Shown: one piece after another, positions 35,470-44,437 of the stretch
How the letters are laid out: the number at the start of each line of letters is the position of its first letter
Position numbering within the stretch: position 1 is the first letter of the stretch
Assembly (NCBI GenBank): GCA_046329435.1
Contig: JAXLUR010000005.1
Location: 310,001-374,000 of the forward strand
DNA from: M3007 sp046329435
Lineage (GTDB): Bacteria; Bacteroidota; Bacteroidia; Chitinophagales; Saprospiraceae
DNA: 64,000 bases
Direction: 5' to 3'
The notes under the pieces: model-generated
The model's database searches: none
Seen by the model: the letters and a program-made list of their open reading frames with translations, nothing else
Told to the model about the DNA's origin: nothing
Program-made: the position numbers and the translations under genes

Positions 35470-35634
35470 GTGGTGGTGCGATGGTTAGAGTGGACAGAAG
35501 CGCTCGCACGGATTTCCGACGCAACAGGAACGGAAACAACACGCAGCGGAGCCCCGAGGCGCTGCTGTTCCGGATGGGTAAATACCGTCTCCCGAGGTCG
35601 TTGAAAGTAGTTGTGGTGTACCGGTTGAGCGCCG

Positions 35635-35642
35635 CAAAGATA
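35635..35642 (-). promoter_or_regulatory. -7 promoter element before pckA
   Basis: On the minus strand TATCTTTG, about 165 bp upstream of the pckA ATG, leaving a long 5' leader of unknown structure. Confidence 0.4.
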
Positions 35643-35700
35643 CGACGGAGAAGGGCAAAAGCCGCGTGGAAACCCAGCTGCTTTCGGCCCGAATGACTGC

Positions 35701-36012
35701 TCAAAGCAAATTTTCCAGGCTGCGGAATACTTCGAGCAACGAGGCCCCCCGCGCCGAGAGGACGTACTCGATGTGCAAGGGCTTTTGCCGCACGACGGTT
35801 TTGGTCAGCAGCCCGCTTTCTTCCATTTCACGCAAAGCCACGGCCAGCGACTGCCGGCTGGAGCCCGGCAAACGGCGCAAAAGGGCATTGAACCGCAGAG
35901 GGCCTTCCGCGGCCAGCCGGAAAATTTGCGGTTTCCATTTGCCCGACAATGTTTTCAACAGCCCCTCCGCAGGGCATTGTCCGGCGCCGGCAGGATCGAT
36001 TTCGGTAGTCAT
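35701..36012 (-). CDS. HxlR family transcriptional regulator
   Basis: A 103-residue winged-helix protein with the HxlR signature CPAEGLLKTLSGKWKPQIFR, then LRFNALLRRLPG and LAVALREMEESGLLTKT. The conserved cysteine at residue 13 is the redox-sensing residue in several HxlR proteins of Bacillus. It is divergent from, and 75 bp apart from, a DsbA-like thiol protein gene, which it probably controls. Start chosen at 36012, because the upstream frame (from 36060) lies in the shared promoter region. Confidence 0.9.
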   Translation of the reverse strand: MTTEIDPAGAGQCPAEGLLKTLSGKWKPQIFRLAAEGPLRFNALLRRLPGSSRQSLAVALREMEESGLLTKTVVRQKPLHIEYVLSARGASLLEVFRSLENLL

Positions 36013-36027
36013 GTTTTTTTGACTTCT

Positions 36028-36050
36028 TGCACAGCCGTTCGGGCTGCATG
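36028..36050. promoter_or_regulatory. Candidate HxlR operator
   Basis: A short inverted repeat, CAGCC-GTTCG-GGCTG flanked by TGCA, lies midway between the divergent hxlR and dsbA-like genes. HxlR-type dimers bind such dyads. Candidate only. Confidence 0.35.
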
Positions 36051-36087
36051 AATTTTGCACTGCTTAAACCAATGATTCTACAACGCT

Positions 36088-37086
36088 ATGAATCGATTAT
36101 TCACGCTCCTGGTTTGGATTTCAGGCTTCTTTTTTTCCCCTCAAAGCCAGGCGCAAACAAATACCCAACCCATGAGCGATCATAACAACCCGCTTTTGTG
36201 CGATCCCTTCGACGGTATCTGCACCACACCCGGCGCCCAGGCAGGCTCCTCTCCGTTCATTTCCGCACAAAAACCCGTGCACATCGTGTATTTCACCGAC
36301 CCCATCTGCTCCTCCTGCTGGGGCATCGAGCCGCAATTGCGCCGCCTCAAACTGGAATACGGCGACGCCATCGACATCGAATACCACATGGGCGGACTGC
36401 TGCCCTCCTGGGAGGTGTACAACAGCGGCGGCATCAGCAAACCTTCCGACGTGGCGCACCACTGGGACGAAGTCAGCGCGCACTATCAGATGCCCATCGA
36501 CGGCGATGTGTGGCTCGAAGACCCCCTGCCCTCTTCCTATCCGCCTTCCATCGCTTTTAAAGCGGCGCAAATGCAGGACGAACACAAGGCCCTGCTGTTT
36601 TTGCGCCGCATCCGCGAAATGGTGTTTTTGGAAAAAAAGAACATTACCCGCTGGGAACACCTGCAACAGGCGGCACTCGAAACCGGCCTCGACCCCGGGC
36701 AACTGAAAAAAGACTACGACGGCGCCGCTCAACAGCGTTTTCAGGACGATCTCGCCCTGGCGCGCAGCCTGAGCGTGCGGGGCTTCCCCACCCTGTTTTT
36801 TACTGATTCGGCACAAAACCGCCTGGTGCTGTACGGCGTCAGGCCTTACGAACAGTTCGAACAAACCCTGCTGACCCTTTACCCCGCTGCGCAGAAAAAA
36901 ACATACGGCCACAGCCCCGAACAACTGTTCCGCTACTATCCCACCCTGACGACCCGGGAATACGCCGTACTGGCGGACACGGGCATGAAGGAGGCAGAAA
37001 TGGTGTTGACCCAGCTGCTCAACAACGGGCAGATCAGCCGTTTTTCGAGCAAAAACGGGCCGCTGTGGAAATGGGCGGGGAAGTGA
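36088..37086 (+). CDS. DsbA-family thiol:disulfide protein
   Basis: A 332-residue protein with an N-terminal hydrophobic signal (LFTLLVWISGFFFSPQSQAQ), then a thioredoxin-fold DsbA-like domain (about 62-270) with the active site DPICSSCWG near residue 72 and the cis-proline motif VRGFPTLFF near 230. The helical insertion between them is typical of the DsbA/FrnE/SpxH-like branch. The CSSC site and the exported start suggest an oxidase or isomerase of disulfides in the periplasm. The last 60 residues are a winged-helix-like tail. It is divergent from an HxlR regulator with a redox cysteine, so its expression is likely thiol-controlled. Confidence 0.85.
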   Translation: MNRLFTLLVWISGFFFSPQSQAQTNTQPMSDHNNPLLCDPFDGICTTPGAQAGSSPFISAQKPVHIVYFTDPICSSCWGIEPQLRRLKLEYGDAIDIEYHMGGLLPSWEVYNSGGISKPSDVAHHWDEVSAHYQMPIDGDVWLEDPLPSSYPPSIAFKAAQMQDEHKALLFLRRIREMVFLEKKNITRWEHLQQAALETGLDPGQLKKDYDGAAQQRFQDDLALARSLSVRGFPTLFFTDSAQNRLVLYGVRPYEQFEQTLLTLYPAAQKKTYGHSPEQLFRYYPTLTTREYAVLADTGMKEAEMVLTQLLNNGQISRFSSKNGPLWKWAGK

Positions 37087-37120
37087 GGATTTCCCGCAGA
37101 GGAATGATGAAAAGGTTTTG

Positions 37121-37128
37121 TATATTTG
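37121..37128 (+). promoter_or_regulatory. -7 promoter element before the metzincin gene
   Basis: TATATTTG lies about 60 bp before the ATG at 37188, the likely but currently out-of-frame start of the protease gene. Confidence 0.45.
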
Positions 37129-37206
37129 ATTCTATATAATCATCATAATATGCTATAAACCTGATTTTTCACTTTAAATCATTCATCATGCCACACCTTT
37201 CATTTT

Positions 37207-39102
37207 TTGCCCCCCCCCCACTTTCAACCCGGAAAGTATCTACGGATTTTCGCTAGTACGATTAGTTTGCTTTTGTTAACCCTGATCTCAAGGCTAAACG
37301 GGCAAAATCCCGTCTTACTTTCGGAAGTATCGGTAGCGCAAGCACAACTAACCGGTACGGAACAAGCCTGGTTGAGCAGCCTTCAAAATTCTGCTGTTGC
37401 CAACTCGGTTCGAATCGTCGCCATAGGCAACGTGCTTGAATTGTCGCAAAACGGAAGTGTACATTTTTCCATACCTGGTTATCCCGGCATACTGACCGCA
37501 CATACCGTTCAGGTGGAAGAGCAAGCGTACAACGATTATTTGTGGACTGGAGAAATAGAAGGGCAGGGCTACGCCATGATCCTGTCTAAACCTGGCGGGA
37601 AAGCCGGATTTATTCAACTGAAAGACAAATTTTACAGACTGAACCCCCTGCGCAGTAACCTGAATGTACTGGTGGAAGAAAATCTTTTCGCGGCAGAAGA
37701 GGAGCTGTGTTTAGGCATGACGGGCCCCACTTCTCCGCCGCTTCTGGTACCATGCCCGACGGATGATGCCTGCCCGGCAATAATCACCGTTCTTATTTTG
37801 GTAACGCCGGAAGCCGTAAATTCCATCCTCAACCAGACCAACTGGCCGGATTTGTACTTTGCCCTGGGCGCTCAAACGGTTAACGCGGCCTTTTTGAACA
37901 GCGATGTGGCGAATAAGCAAGTTCGGAATATCATTATTCCAATTCCTTTTAACTTTCCATTTAGCACGAGTAATAACAATTTAATTGATGATTTAAACCA
38001 AATGGGTGTTAATCCTGACATAAATAACCTTAGGAATCAGTATGATGCCGACCTCGTTTTTATGTTGACCGGAGAACGATACAATGGTGTTGCCGGTCGC
38101 GCAAATGTAGGCCCGGGCATCAATTTTGCTTTTGGCATCGTAGAAGCGCCATCCATGTGGGGCCCCCGCTGGACGTTCGCGCATGAATTGGCGCACACTT
38201 TCGGGGCGCAGCACAACACAACGGCTAATGGTGGCCCGGGCGGCGGCACCAACGACGACCCGGGTTGTGTTCACGGCTTCCGATTTTTCGATGCCGATCA
38301 AAACGACCGGAGAACGATCATGGCGCGAATGTTTGACGATGAGGGCCTGGTCCGTATTCTCCATTATTCCAACCCGGATGTGGTATTCAACGGGGCATTT
38401 TCGGGCGATGCATTTGATGCCAACGTAGCGGCGACCATCAGAACCAATGGCTGCGAGGTTGCCGCTTACTTCGACACACAGGAACTGACTGCGTTTATCG
38501 ATGGCCCTTCAGTAGCATGCAACGAGTCGCCGGCCACTTACTGTGCTGATATTCTGATGCCCGAAAGCGGACTCCCCGGCCAGCCGCCTTATACTTATGC
38601 CTGGCACTGGAACACTACTGGAATTTTTTCTGTGTTCGACCCATTTGGCGGAGTGGCCAACGGCGGTACCTATCTGGGCAACTCGCAATGTATCAACCTG
38701 GGTAATCTGGCTTGCAATTCCTATTGGCTGCAACTGACGGTGACTTCATCTGACGGGCTAACAGTTCGTACAAAGCGACGCATTAAAACCAAGTTTTGCG
38801 AAGACTGCCTGGAACGGAATACCTTTCAAACAGGAGGGCTGACGTTGGGCGCGAAAGCCAGCCTGATACCCAATCCGGCCGCCGAATCTGTACAGGTGGT
38901 CTTTAAGCAAGAACAAACCGGTCCGGTTCGTATCGCTTTGTTCTCCATTGCCGGTGATCTTGTTTTTGACACCCGCGCATATTTTGAAGCCGGAGAAAAC
39001 AGCCTTCCACTCGAGATCGGCCAACTCCCGACAGGGGTTTACCCGGTCAGAATAGAATATCCCTCCGGAACGGAAACCCTGCGCCTGTCCATTCTTCACT
39101 AA
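37207..39102 (+). CDS. Secreted metzincin zinc protease with type IX sorting domain; start affected by a poly-C tract
   Basis: The frame encodes 631 residues: a signal peptide (about 12-33, STISLLLLTLISRLNGQ), a reprolysin-like catalytic domain with HELAHTFGAQHN (HExxHxxGxxH) near residue 327 and a later Met-turn region, a PKD-like beta domain (about 430-540), and a C-terminal type IX sorting domain (LIPNPAAESVQVVF through LPTGVYPVRIEYP). It should be exported by Sec, then secreted or surface-attached. No ATG in this frame precedes the signal peptide; only a TTG at 37207. The natural ATG at 37188 is separated from the frame by ten C's (37210-37219) and would be in frame with nine or twelve C's. 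So this is either a phase-variable switch, now OFF, or a homopolymer error. Confidence 0.85.
   Translation: MPPPHFQPGKYLRIFASTISLLLLTLISRLNGQNPVLLSEVSVAQAQLTGTEQAWLSSLQNSAVANSVRIVAIGNVLELSQNGSVHFSIPGYPGILTAHTVQVEEQAYNDYLWTGEIEGQGYAMILSKPGGKAGFIQLKDKFYRLNPLRSNLNVLVEENLFAAEEELCLGMTGPTSPPLLVPCPTDDACPAIITVLILVTPEAVNSILNQTNWPDLYFALGAQTVNAAFLNSDVANKQVRNIIIPIPFNFPFSTSNNNLIDDLNQMGVNPDINNLRNQYDADLVFMLTGERYNGVAGRANVGPGINFAFGIVEAPSMWGPRWTFAHELAHTFGAQHNTTANGGPGGGTNDDPGCVHGFRFFDADQNDRRTIMARMFDDEGLVRILHYSNPDVVFNGAFSGDAFDANVAATIRTNGCEVAAYFDTQELTAFIDGPSVACNESPATYCADILMPESGLPGQPPYTYAWHWNTTGIFSVFDPFGGVANGGTYLGNSQCINLGNLACNSYWLQLTVTSSDGLTVRTKRRIKTKFCEDCLERNTFQTGGLTLGAKASLIPNPAAESVQVVFKQEQTGPVRIALFSIAGDLVFDTRAYFEAGENSLPLEIGQLPTGVYPVRIEYPSGTETLRLSILH
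37210..37219. repeat. Poly-C tract (C10)
   Basis: Ten C's in a row lie between ATG 37188 and the signal-peptide frame. Removing one C yields one open frame of MPHLSFFAPPHFQ running into the signal peptide. Confidence 0.85.
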
Positions 39103-39117
39103 ACACCTGACCAAACC

Positions 39118-39696
39118 ATGCAAAAAGTAATAAATTCCCTGCTCCTGCTCTTGATGGCTTTCTTACTGCATGCCTGTCAGGACGATGCCCCGCCCGGCGA
39201 CCTGTTCCCGGTGTACCTGCCCGGAAATACCGACAATGGCGAAATGTCGGCCATTAAAAGTCTGACGGACTGGAGGGCGTCGGCCCAGGCGACGTACCTA
39301 AACGGTTTTCCTGATTATCTGGAAGTTGATGCAAGCACGTACACAGAAGAAGAATATTTGAGAGAATCACTTTGGTTCATTTGGCTCCCGATTCGTACGG
39401 GCACTTTCGAAATCCGCACATATGATCAGACCGATACTTTACAGTATCAATCCGTCAGGGCCAATTATGCTACCTCCACCGCTGATGGCGATGCTTCCGA
39501 AGATTATTATCAAGTCGACACCACTGCAACGGATAATTTTATTACCCTGACTAAGGTGGATACCCTTGCAAAAGAAGTCGAGGGATATTTTACCTGTTCT
39601 TTTGAGATCGCTACTTTTGGCGGCAAGCGCAACCCGCTCAACCCTGACCGGCTCAAATTTTCGTACGGTCGGTTCAAGGTCAAAATCACCAATTGA
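39118..39696 (+). CDS. Lipoprotein of unknown function downstream of the metzincin
   Basis: A 192-residue protein with a lipoprotein signal (LMAFLLHACQDD; Cys at about 20). No domain recognised; the mature part contains strands such as FIWLPIRTGTFEIRTYDQTD and YFTCSFEIATFGGKRNPLNP, the latter common at the end of small Bacteroidota lipoproteins with a beta-sandwich shape. It starts 15 bp after the protease stop and ends before a terminator, so the two genes form one operon. It may be an inhibitor, chaperone or surface partner of the protease; that is conjecture. Confidence 0.8.
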   Translation: MQKVINSLLLLLMAFLLHACQDDAPPGDLFPVYLPGNTDNGEMSAIKSLTDWRASAQATYLNGFPDYLEVDASTYTEEEYLRESLWFIWLPIRTGTFEIRTYDQTDTLQYQSVRANYATSTADGDASEDYYQVDTTATDNFITLTKVDTLAKEVEGYFTCSFEIATFGGKRNPLNPDRLKFSYGRFKVKITN

Positions 39697-39726
39697 GGCG
39701 CCTGGAAAAGAACTTCCCACAATATG

Positions 39727-39762
39727 AGGCCGCTCGTCCGATGCAAGGGCGAGCGGCCTTTA
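39727..39762 (+). terminator. Rho-independent terminator
   Basis: A 10-bp stem, AGGCCGCTCG / CGAGCGGCCT, with a 13-nt loop, followed by TT and TATA. It closes the protease-lipoprotein operon. Confidence 0.75.
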
Positions 39763-39827
39763 TACATCTATGCTCCGATTTATCTTCTGAACATGTACCC
39801 TTGCTAAATCTGCAGGAAACCCTGCCC

Positions 39828-42800
39828 TTAGTCGAGCATCTCAAACCGCACCCAATCCACCGCGCCGACTGTGCGCGAAGGAAAGTTTTCGTTTTTCAAC
39901 ACAAAATAAAGGTCGTGAAAACGCCCGTCGGCAGGCCGGGTCAGCGGCATTTGCAACTCGGCAACCGACAGCGGCACGCCGGTTTTGGCAGGCGGCAAAG
40001 CCACCGTACCTGCCAGGGGGCCTTTCGGGCTGTCGAGGTGCAATTCGAGTCGGCCGCCGCCGAATTCGTAGCGTAAATCTGCCGTGGCCACCCCGAAGCT
40101 GACCGCGTGCAAGCCGCTCAGGTCGGCGCGTTTGATCACAAAAAAACTGTTGTGTTTCAGGTCGTTGAGCACCACCGTATCGCCCGAAAACGGCCGGTAG
40201 CGCGTCACGCCTTTCGATACCGAGTCGGCCGACTCGGCCTGGAAAAAGGCGGGTCGGAGCGCGAGTGTTTCGCCGTTTTCGAGGGGCGCCTGCGTGCCGC
40301 TTCCCCGGTCGCGGTAGCTGGCCTGGAAAATAAAGGTGCCGGGCGAAGGTTTTTTGCCCTTGGCCGGCGGCGGAATGGTCAGGGCGTACTGACCGCTGAC
40401 CGGCAGCGATTGTTTGACTTTGGCCGGGCCACCCAGCGACAAAATCCAGCGGACCATTTCGCCGGCGTCTTCTTCACTGACCTGCGGGTGCGCGCTCATG
40501 ACCACCTGCCCCCAGTTGCCGGCGCCGCCCTGAATGACCTTTTTGGAGAGGTTGCGCACGGCAAATTCATCCTTGCGATAGCGTTCGGCCACAGCCTGGA
40601 AGGACGGGCCGTTGATTTGCCGGTCTTCGGCATGGCAGGTTTTGCAGTCCGAGCGTTCGATCAGGAGCTTGCCCCGGCTGTATTCCGTGGCCTGTTTGGC
40701 CTGCTGGTGCCCCTGCGCGATGGCGGTGATGTCGAAACCCGTTTCGAGGTAATCGATGCTGGTGGCCACAGAAGCGGGCGCGATGCCGCCGTTGGCCAGG
40801 GAGCCGTCTTCGCGGTCGGAGACCACCAGGCGGTAGTCGAGCAGCGTGCCAGGCTGGTAAAAGCTGCGGTTTTTGCCGCCAAAGTCCCAGACAACTTCGG
40901 GCGGTTCGTTGCCCACGTTGATTTTTTGTTTGGCGGTAGCCCAGGCGCCGTTGGGGTCGCGCACCTTGAGCACCACTTCATAGGCGCCCGGGGCGGCGTA
41001 GGTGTGGGCGATGCTGTCGAGCGGGTTGTTTTTTTCCTTTTTCTTTTTGGTCAATCCCTCCTGTGTCGCGATGCGGCCTTCCCAGAAAAACGGCTCGGTC
41101 TGGTCGCCGAAGTCCAGCGTGTACTGAAGAACATCGTTGTCGTAATCACGGGTTTTCGCTGCCGAGAAACAAACGCTCATGGGGGCAGCGCCGGCGGTTT
41201 TGTCTGCTGCCAGCCGCGGGCGGGGAGGTCGGTTTCCGCGCACGTAATCGATGCGGCTGATGCGGGCGTCGGGGTTGGAGGAAAACCACTGAGTGCCGTA
41301 TTCGAGCACCCAAAGCGAGCCGTTTTTATCGATAAACATGTCCATGGGGCGGCTCAGTTTGATCGAATCGGCGAAAGGCTCCATACGGCTGAAATTGCCC
41401 GACGAGTCGAGCGTAACGGCCATCATCCAGCCGCGCATCCAGTCGTAGGTGATGAGTTTGCCGTCGTAATAATCGGGCAGGCGCGTGTCGGCCGGGTATT
41501 CGTCGGCATAAAAAACAGGGCCGGCCATAGCGTTTCGCCCGCCGTTGCCAAGCAGTGGAAATTCTTTGGAATTGCCGTACGGATACCAGATCAGGGCAGG
41601 TTGTGCGGGCGGCAATTCGCGGGCGCCCGTGTTGTTGGGCGAGTTGTTGACCGGGTGCATCGGATCGAAGGCCGGCCCGTTTTTCCCCGTGGAAAAATCG
41701 TGGTCGCGGTAAGGCTTGTTGTCGCCCACGAAGTAAGGCCAGCCGAAAAAACCCGCTGCCCTGGCGCGGTTCACCTCGTCGTGTCCCTGCGGGCCGCGGG
41801 CCGTGTCGGGTTCGCCGGCATCAGGGCCCACTTCGCCCCAGAACAAGAGTTTGCGCCGGCTGTCGAGCGAAATCCGGAAGGGATTGCGACAACCCATGAC
41901 GTAGATTTCGGGGCGGCCGAAAACCTCACCCCCCGGCCCCCTCTCCCTTGGAGAGGGGGAGCGGCCCTCACTTGAGATCGCCTCTCCCTCTCCAAGGGAG
42001 AGGGGGCCGGGGGGTGAGGCCACATGCACATCTCCGTTCACAAACAAATTCCCCGCCGGGCAGATGTACGAGCCATCGGGCAAGGGGCGAATACGCAGGA
42101 TTTTGCCGCGCAGATCCATCGTATTGCCCGAAGAACGCTGGGCATCCCAGCTGCTGCGGCCGGGGCGCTCGTCGATGGGGTCGTACCCCTCCGAAGCGAA
42201 GGGGTTGGTATTATCGCCGGTGGACAAATACAGGTTGCCCTCGCCGTCGAACTCGATGCAGCCGGCTGCATGACAGCATTCCTCGCGCTGCACATCCACC
42301 GTGAGCAGCAGCTTTTCGGAGGCCCGGTCGAGGGTGTCGCCCCTGAAAACGAAACGCGACAGGTTGTTAACCGCCTTGTTGCCCACCGGCGAATAGTAGA
42401 GGTAAATCCAGTTGTTCTTTTCGTATTGCGGGTCGAGGGCCAGCCCCAGCAGGCCGTCTTCTTCTTCGGAGTACACCGGGAATTTGGTCACGATGGTAAT
42501 CAGCCCTGTGTGGGTATCGAGCAGTTTGATGGCGCCGCGGCGTTCGATGAACAGGATGCGCTCGTCGGGCAACATGGCAAACTCCATAGGCTCGTTCAGT
42601 TCGCTGGCGAGCACCGTTTTGACAAAGCGGGTGGGATCGGGCAATGCGGGGGTAGTACAGCGCGTGTAGTCGAGCCGTTTCTGTTTGCCGATAGCGTAGC
42701 GAATACCGCCGAGCAGATGCTGCATAAATGCAGGCTCGCCATACGATTCTTTCGTATGCCCCATAGCGGTATAAAACGCGCGGCCGCCGTCGTATTCGTG

Positions 42801-43418
42801 GCACCACGACAACGGGTGACAAGGCTCGGTCTCGCCGTGCTGGCACATGCCGCCGCCTTCATAACTGCTCTCGTCGAGCGCCAGCAGCACCTGAACCGTC
42901 GTGTTGAATTCCTTGAAATTGTACCACTCGTCCTTGCGCAGCCAGTTGTCTTCTTTCAGGTGCCGCGTGGCAGGATGCTCATGATTCCTGACCATCACTT
43001 TGGCTTCCTGAATGGCCGGATGGCCGTTGAAATAAGCGCCGGAAAGCCCGCCGTACCATTTCCATCCGTACTCCGTGTCGGTTGCCGAATGGATGCCCAC
43101 ATAGCCGCCGCCGGCCTGGATGTAGCGTTCGAACTCGGCTTCCTGTACAGGATTGAGCACATCGCCCGTAGTATTCAAAAACACAACGGCTGCATAGCGG
43201 CGCAGGTTGCGTTCGTTAAAATCGGCGGCATCTTCCGTGGTGTCCATCACGATCTGGTTGTCGCGACACAACTGACGGAGAGCCGCCACACCCGTCGGAA
43301 TACTTTCGTGACGGTAACCTTCGGTTTTGGAAAAAACCAGAATGCGCGGCGGGGCATGGTTTTCAGAACAGGCGGCAAATGACAGGGCTGCAACGAGCAA
43401 TAGAAACGAGAGGCGCAT
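39828..43418 (-). CDS. ThuA / PQQ-dependent sugar dehydrogenase-like / PKD / cytochrome c / CBM lipoprotein
   Basis: A 1196-residue multi-domain lipoprotein (signal LLLVAALSFAACSEN). In order: a ThuA trehalose-utilisation-type domain (about 22-245; ILVFSKTEGYRHESIPTG), a six-bladed glucose/sorbosone dehydrogenase propeller (about 265-690; NEPMEFAMLPDERILFIERR), a PKD domain (about 740-850), a cytochrome c domain with CKTCH near residue 925, and a C-terminal carbohydrate-binding-like domain (about 1040-1196). This layout is common in Bacteroidota and suggests surface oxidation of sugars with electrons passed to the heme. A 96-bp perfect palindrome-like element at 41924-42019 lies in frame in the propeller and adds 32 Pro/Gly/Ser-rich residues (about 467-498). 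Start chosen at 43418, just before the lipoprotein signal. Confidence 0.9.
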   Translation of the reverse strand: MRLSFLLLVAALSFAACSENHAPPRILVFSKTEGYRHESIPTGVAALRQLCRDNQIVMDTTEDAADFNERNLRRYAAVVFLNTTGDVLNPVQEAEFERYIQAGGGYVGIHSATDTEYGWKWYGGLSGAYFNGHPAIQEAKVMVRNHEHPATRHLKEDNWLRKDEWYNFKEFNTTVQVLLALDESSYEGGGMCQHGETEPCHPLSWCHEYDGGRAFYTAMGHTKESYGEPAFMQHLLGGIRYAIGKQKRLDYTRCTTPALPDPTRFVKTVLASELNEPMEFAMLPDERILFIERRGAIKLLDTHTGLITIVTKFPVYSEEEDGLLGLALDPQYEKNNWIYLYYSPVGNKAVNNLSRFVFRGDTLDRASEKLLLTVDVQREECCHAAGCIEFDGEGNLYLSTGDNTNPFASEGYDPIDERPGRSSWDAQRSSGNTMDLRGKILRIRPLPDGSYICPAGNLFVNGDVHVASPPGPLSLGEGEAISSEGRSPSPRERGPGGEVFGRPEIYVMGCRNPFRISLDSRRKLLFWGEVGPDAGEPDTARGPQGHDEVNRARAAGFFGWPYFVGDNKPYRDHDFSTGKNGPAFDPMHPVNNSPNNTGARELPPAQPALIWYPYGNSKEFPLLGNGGRNAMAGPVFYADEYPADTRLPDYYDGKLITYDWMRGWMMAVTLDSSGNFSRMEPFADSIKLSRPMDMFIDKNGSLWVLEYGTQWFSSNPDARISRIDYVRGNRPPRPRLAADKTAGAAPMSVCFSAAKTRDYDNDVLQYTLDFGDQTEPFFWEGRIATQEGLTKKKKEKNNPLDSIAHTYAAPGAYEVVLKVRDPNGAWATAKQKINVGNEPPEVVWDFGGKNRSFYQPGTLLDYRLVVSDREDGSLANGGIAPASVATSIDYLETGFDITAIAQGHQQAKQATEYSRGKLLIERSDCKTCHAEDRQINGPSFQAVAERYRKDEFAVRNLSKKVIQGGAGNWGQVVMSAHPQVSEEDAGEMVRWILSLGGPAKVKQSLPVSGQYALTIPPPAKGKKPSPGTFIFQASYRDRGSGTQAPLENGETLALRPAFFQAESADSVSKGVTRYRPFSGDTVVLNDLKHNSFFVIKRADLSGLHAVSFGVATADLRYEFGGGRLELHLDSPKGPLAGTVALPPAKTGVPLSVAELQMPLTRPADGRFHDLYFVLKNENFPSRTVGAVDWVRFEMLD
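41924..42019. repeat. 96-bp palindromic element inside a gene
   Basis: Two identical 34-bp arms in inverted orientation (beginning CCTCACCCCCCGGCCCCCTC) flank a 28-bp centre. The 96 bp are 32 codons and keep the reading frame. The arm resembles the GC-rich palindromic repeats that occur in many copies in environmental genomes and are often read as PRPPLP/LSLGEGE-type peptides. Confidence 0.9.
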
Positions 43419-43552
43419 GTTTTTACATTGACTTGAAAGCTTGGGGCGAAAATAGTTTTTCAAGTCAACAGAAAAACATTTGTCTGGCCTGGTCCGCCGG
43501 AGCCGGCTTCCTGTCGGCGTTTTTTTTCATTAACCAAAGGAAAAACGCCGCC

Positions 43553-44347
43553 TTACTCCACCCTGACGGCAGCCTCCGATACCTGCCAAACGCCGAAATA
43601 ACCCAGGGTTCCGCCCGTCCAGTTGCTTTTCGGGTTGTACGGCGCGGGCGCCGCCAGCCCCCGGCCGTCGGCATTGGCCAGGTCGGTGAAATAGTCGTAA
43701 TAATCACGGCTGACCGACAACAATTGCACCCGCAGCAGGTCGCCGCGTTCGAACGACTCCCGGATCACCGGCCGAGAAATTCGCGTGCCATCGCCCAGCC
43801 GGTCATCGGCGAGCAGGTAGAGCGCCGACAGGAATTCGCCGTTGCGGTCGATCTTCAAACGATAATCATTCTCCCCGCCGAACTCGTCCTGCCATTCGAC
43901 GGTCAGCAGGTATTTTTCGCTGCCGCCGCCCGGGCCGCCTGCGGCAGCGTTTTGGGTCACCCGCAAGGTATCGAGCGGAACAAGAGCGGGCGTCAGGGCT
44001 GGTTTTGATTCGATCATTTGCCCGTCGGGCAAGACAAAGCGCAGCACTGCCGTATCGCCGGGCAAAGGCGTCAGGCCGGCGATGCGGTACTGTCCGCTTT
44101 CTTCCTCCGTTAAAACATGGTCAACGCCCGCCAGCCGCAACACAACCTGCGCGCCGGAGACGGTTTCAAAGGTGTTCGTTTGATAAAAATCGCTGCTGCG
44201 GGTCAGTTTCAGCGAGCAGGTTCCGTGCGTGGCATCGAGGTTGGCCTCCGCCACGAGCCGCGGGCCGGCCGAGTCGAGGTCGAGCCGGATTACTTCCTCG
44301 CAGCCGAGGACAACAAGAAGCAGGGGCAGCAGGAATAAGGGTCTCAT
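43553..44347 (-). CDS. DUF4249 lipoprotein
   Basis: A 264-residue lipoprotein (signal LLPLLLVVLGCEEV, Cys at about 16) of the DUF4249 family: RLDLDSAGPRLVAEANL at the start, GLTPLPGDTAVLRFVLPDG in the middle and DYYDYFTDLANADGRGLAAP near residue 215. DUF4249 genes usually stand next to a TonB-dependent receptor and are thought to encode the surface lipoprotein of the uptake pair. Here no receptor is adjacent; the nearest one is at 54061. Stands alone between the giant lipoprotein gene and a deacetylase gene. Confidence 0.88.
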   Translation of the reverse strand: MRPLFLLPLLLVVLGCEEVIRLDLDSAGPRLVAEANLDATHGTCSLKLTRSSDFYQTNTFETVSGAQVVLRLAGVDHVLTEEESGQYRIAGLTPLPGDTAVLRFVLPDGQMIESKPALTPALVPLDTLRVTQNAAAGGPGGGSEKYLLTVEWQDEFGGENDYRLKIDRNGEFLSALYLLADDRLGDGTRISRPVIRESFERGDLLRVQLLSVSRDYYDYFTDLANADGRGLAAPAPYNPKSNWTGGTLGYFGVWQVSEAAVRVE

Positions 44348-44437
44348 ACGCGTTTGGGCAAATTGATTGACGCGGTAAAGATTCCGGCGCGGGCCGGTCG
44401 GAAAAAATTAAATCAATCAACGGCCGGCTTTTATCAA

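Noticed and set aside
39828..43463. Extending the giant lipoprotein to the ATG at 43463
   Set aside because: The lipoprotein signal starts at the ATG at 43418; the added residues would bury it, and a promoter-like TATTTTCG box lies at 43447-43454.
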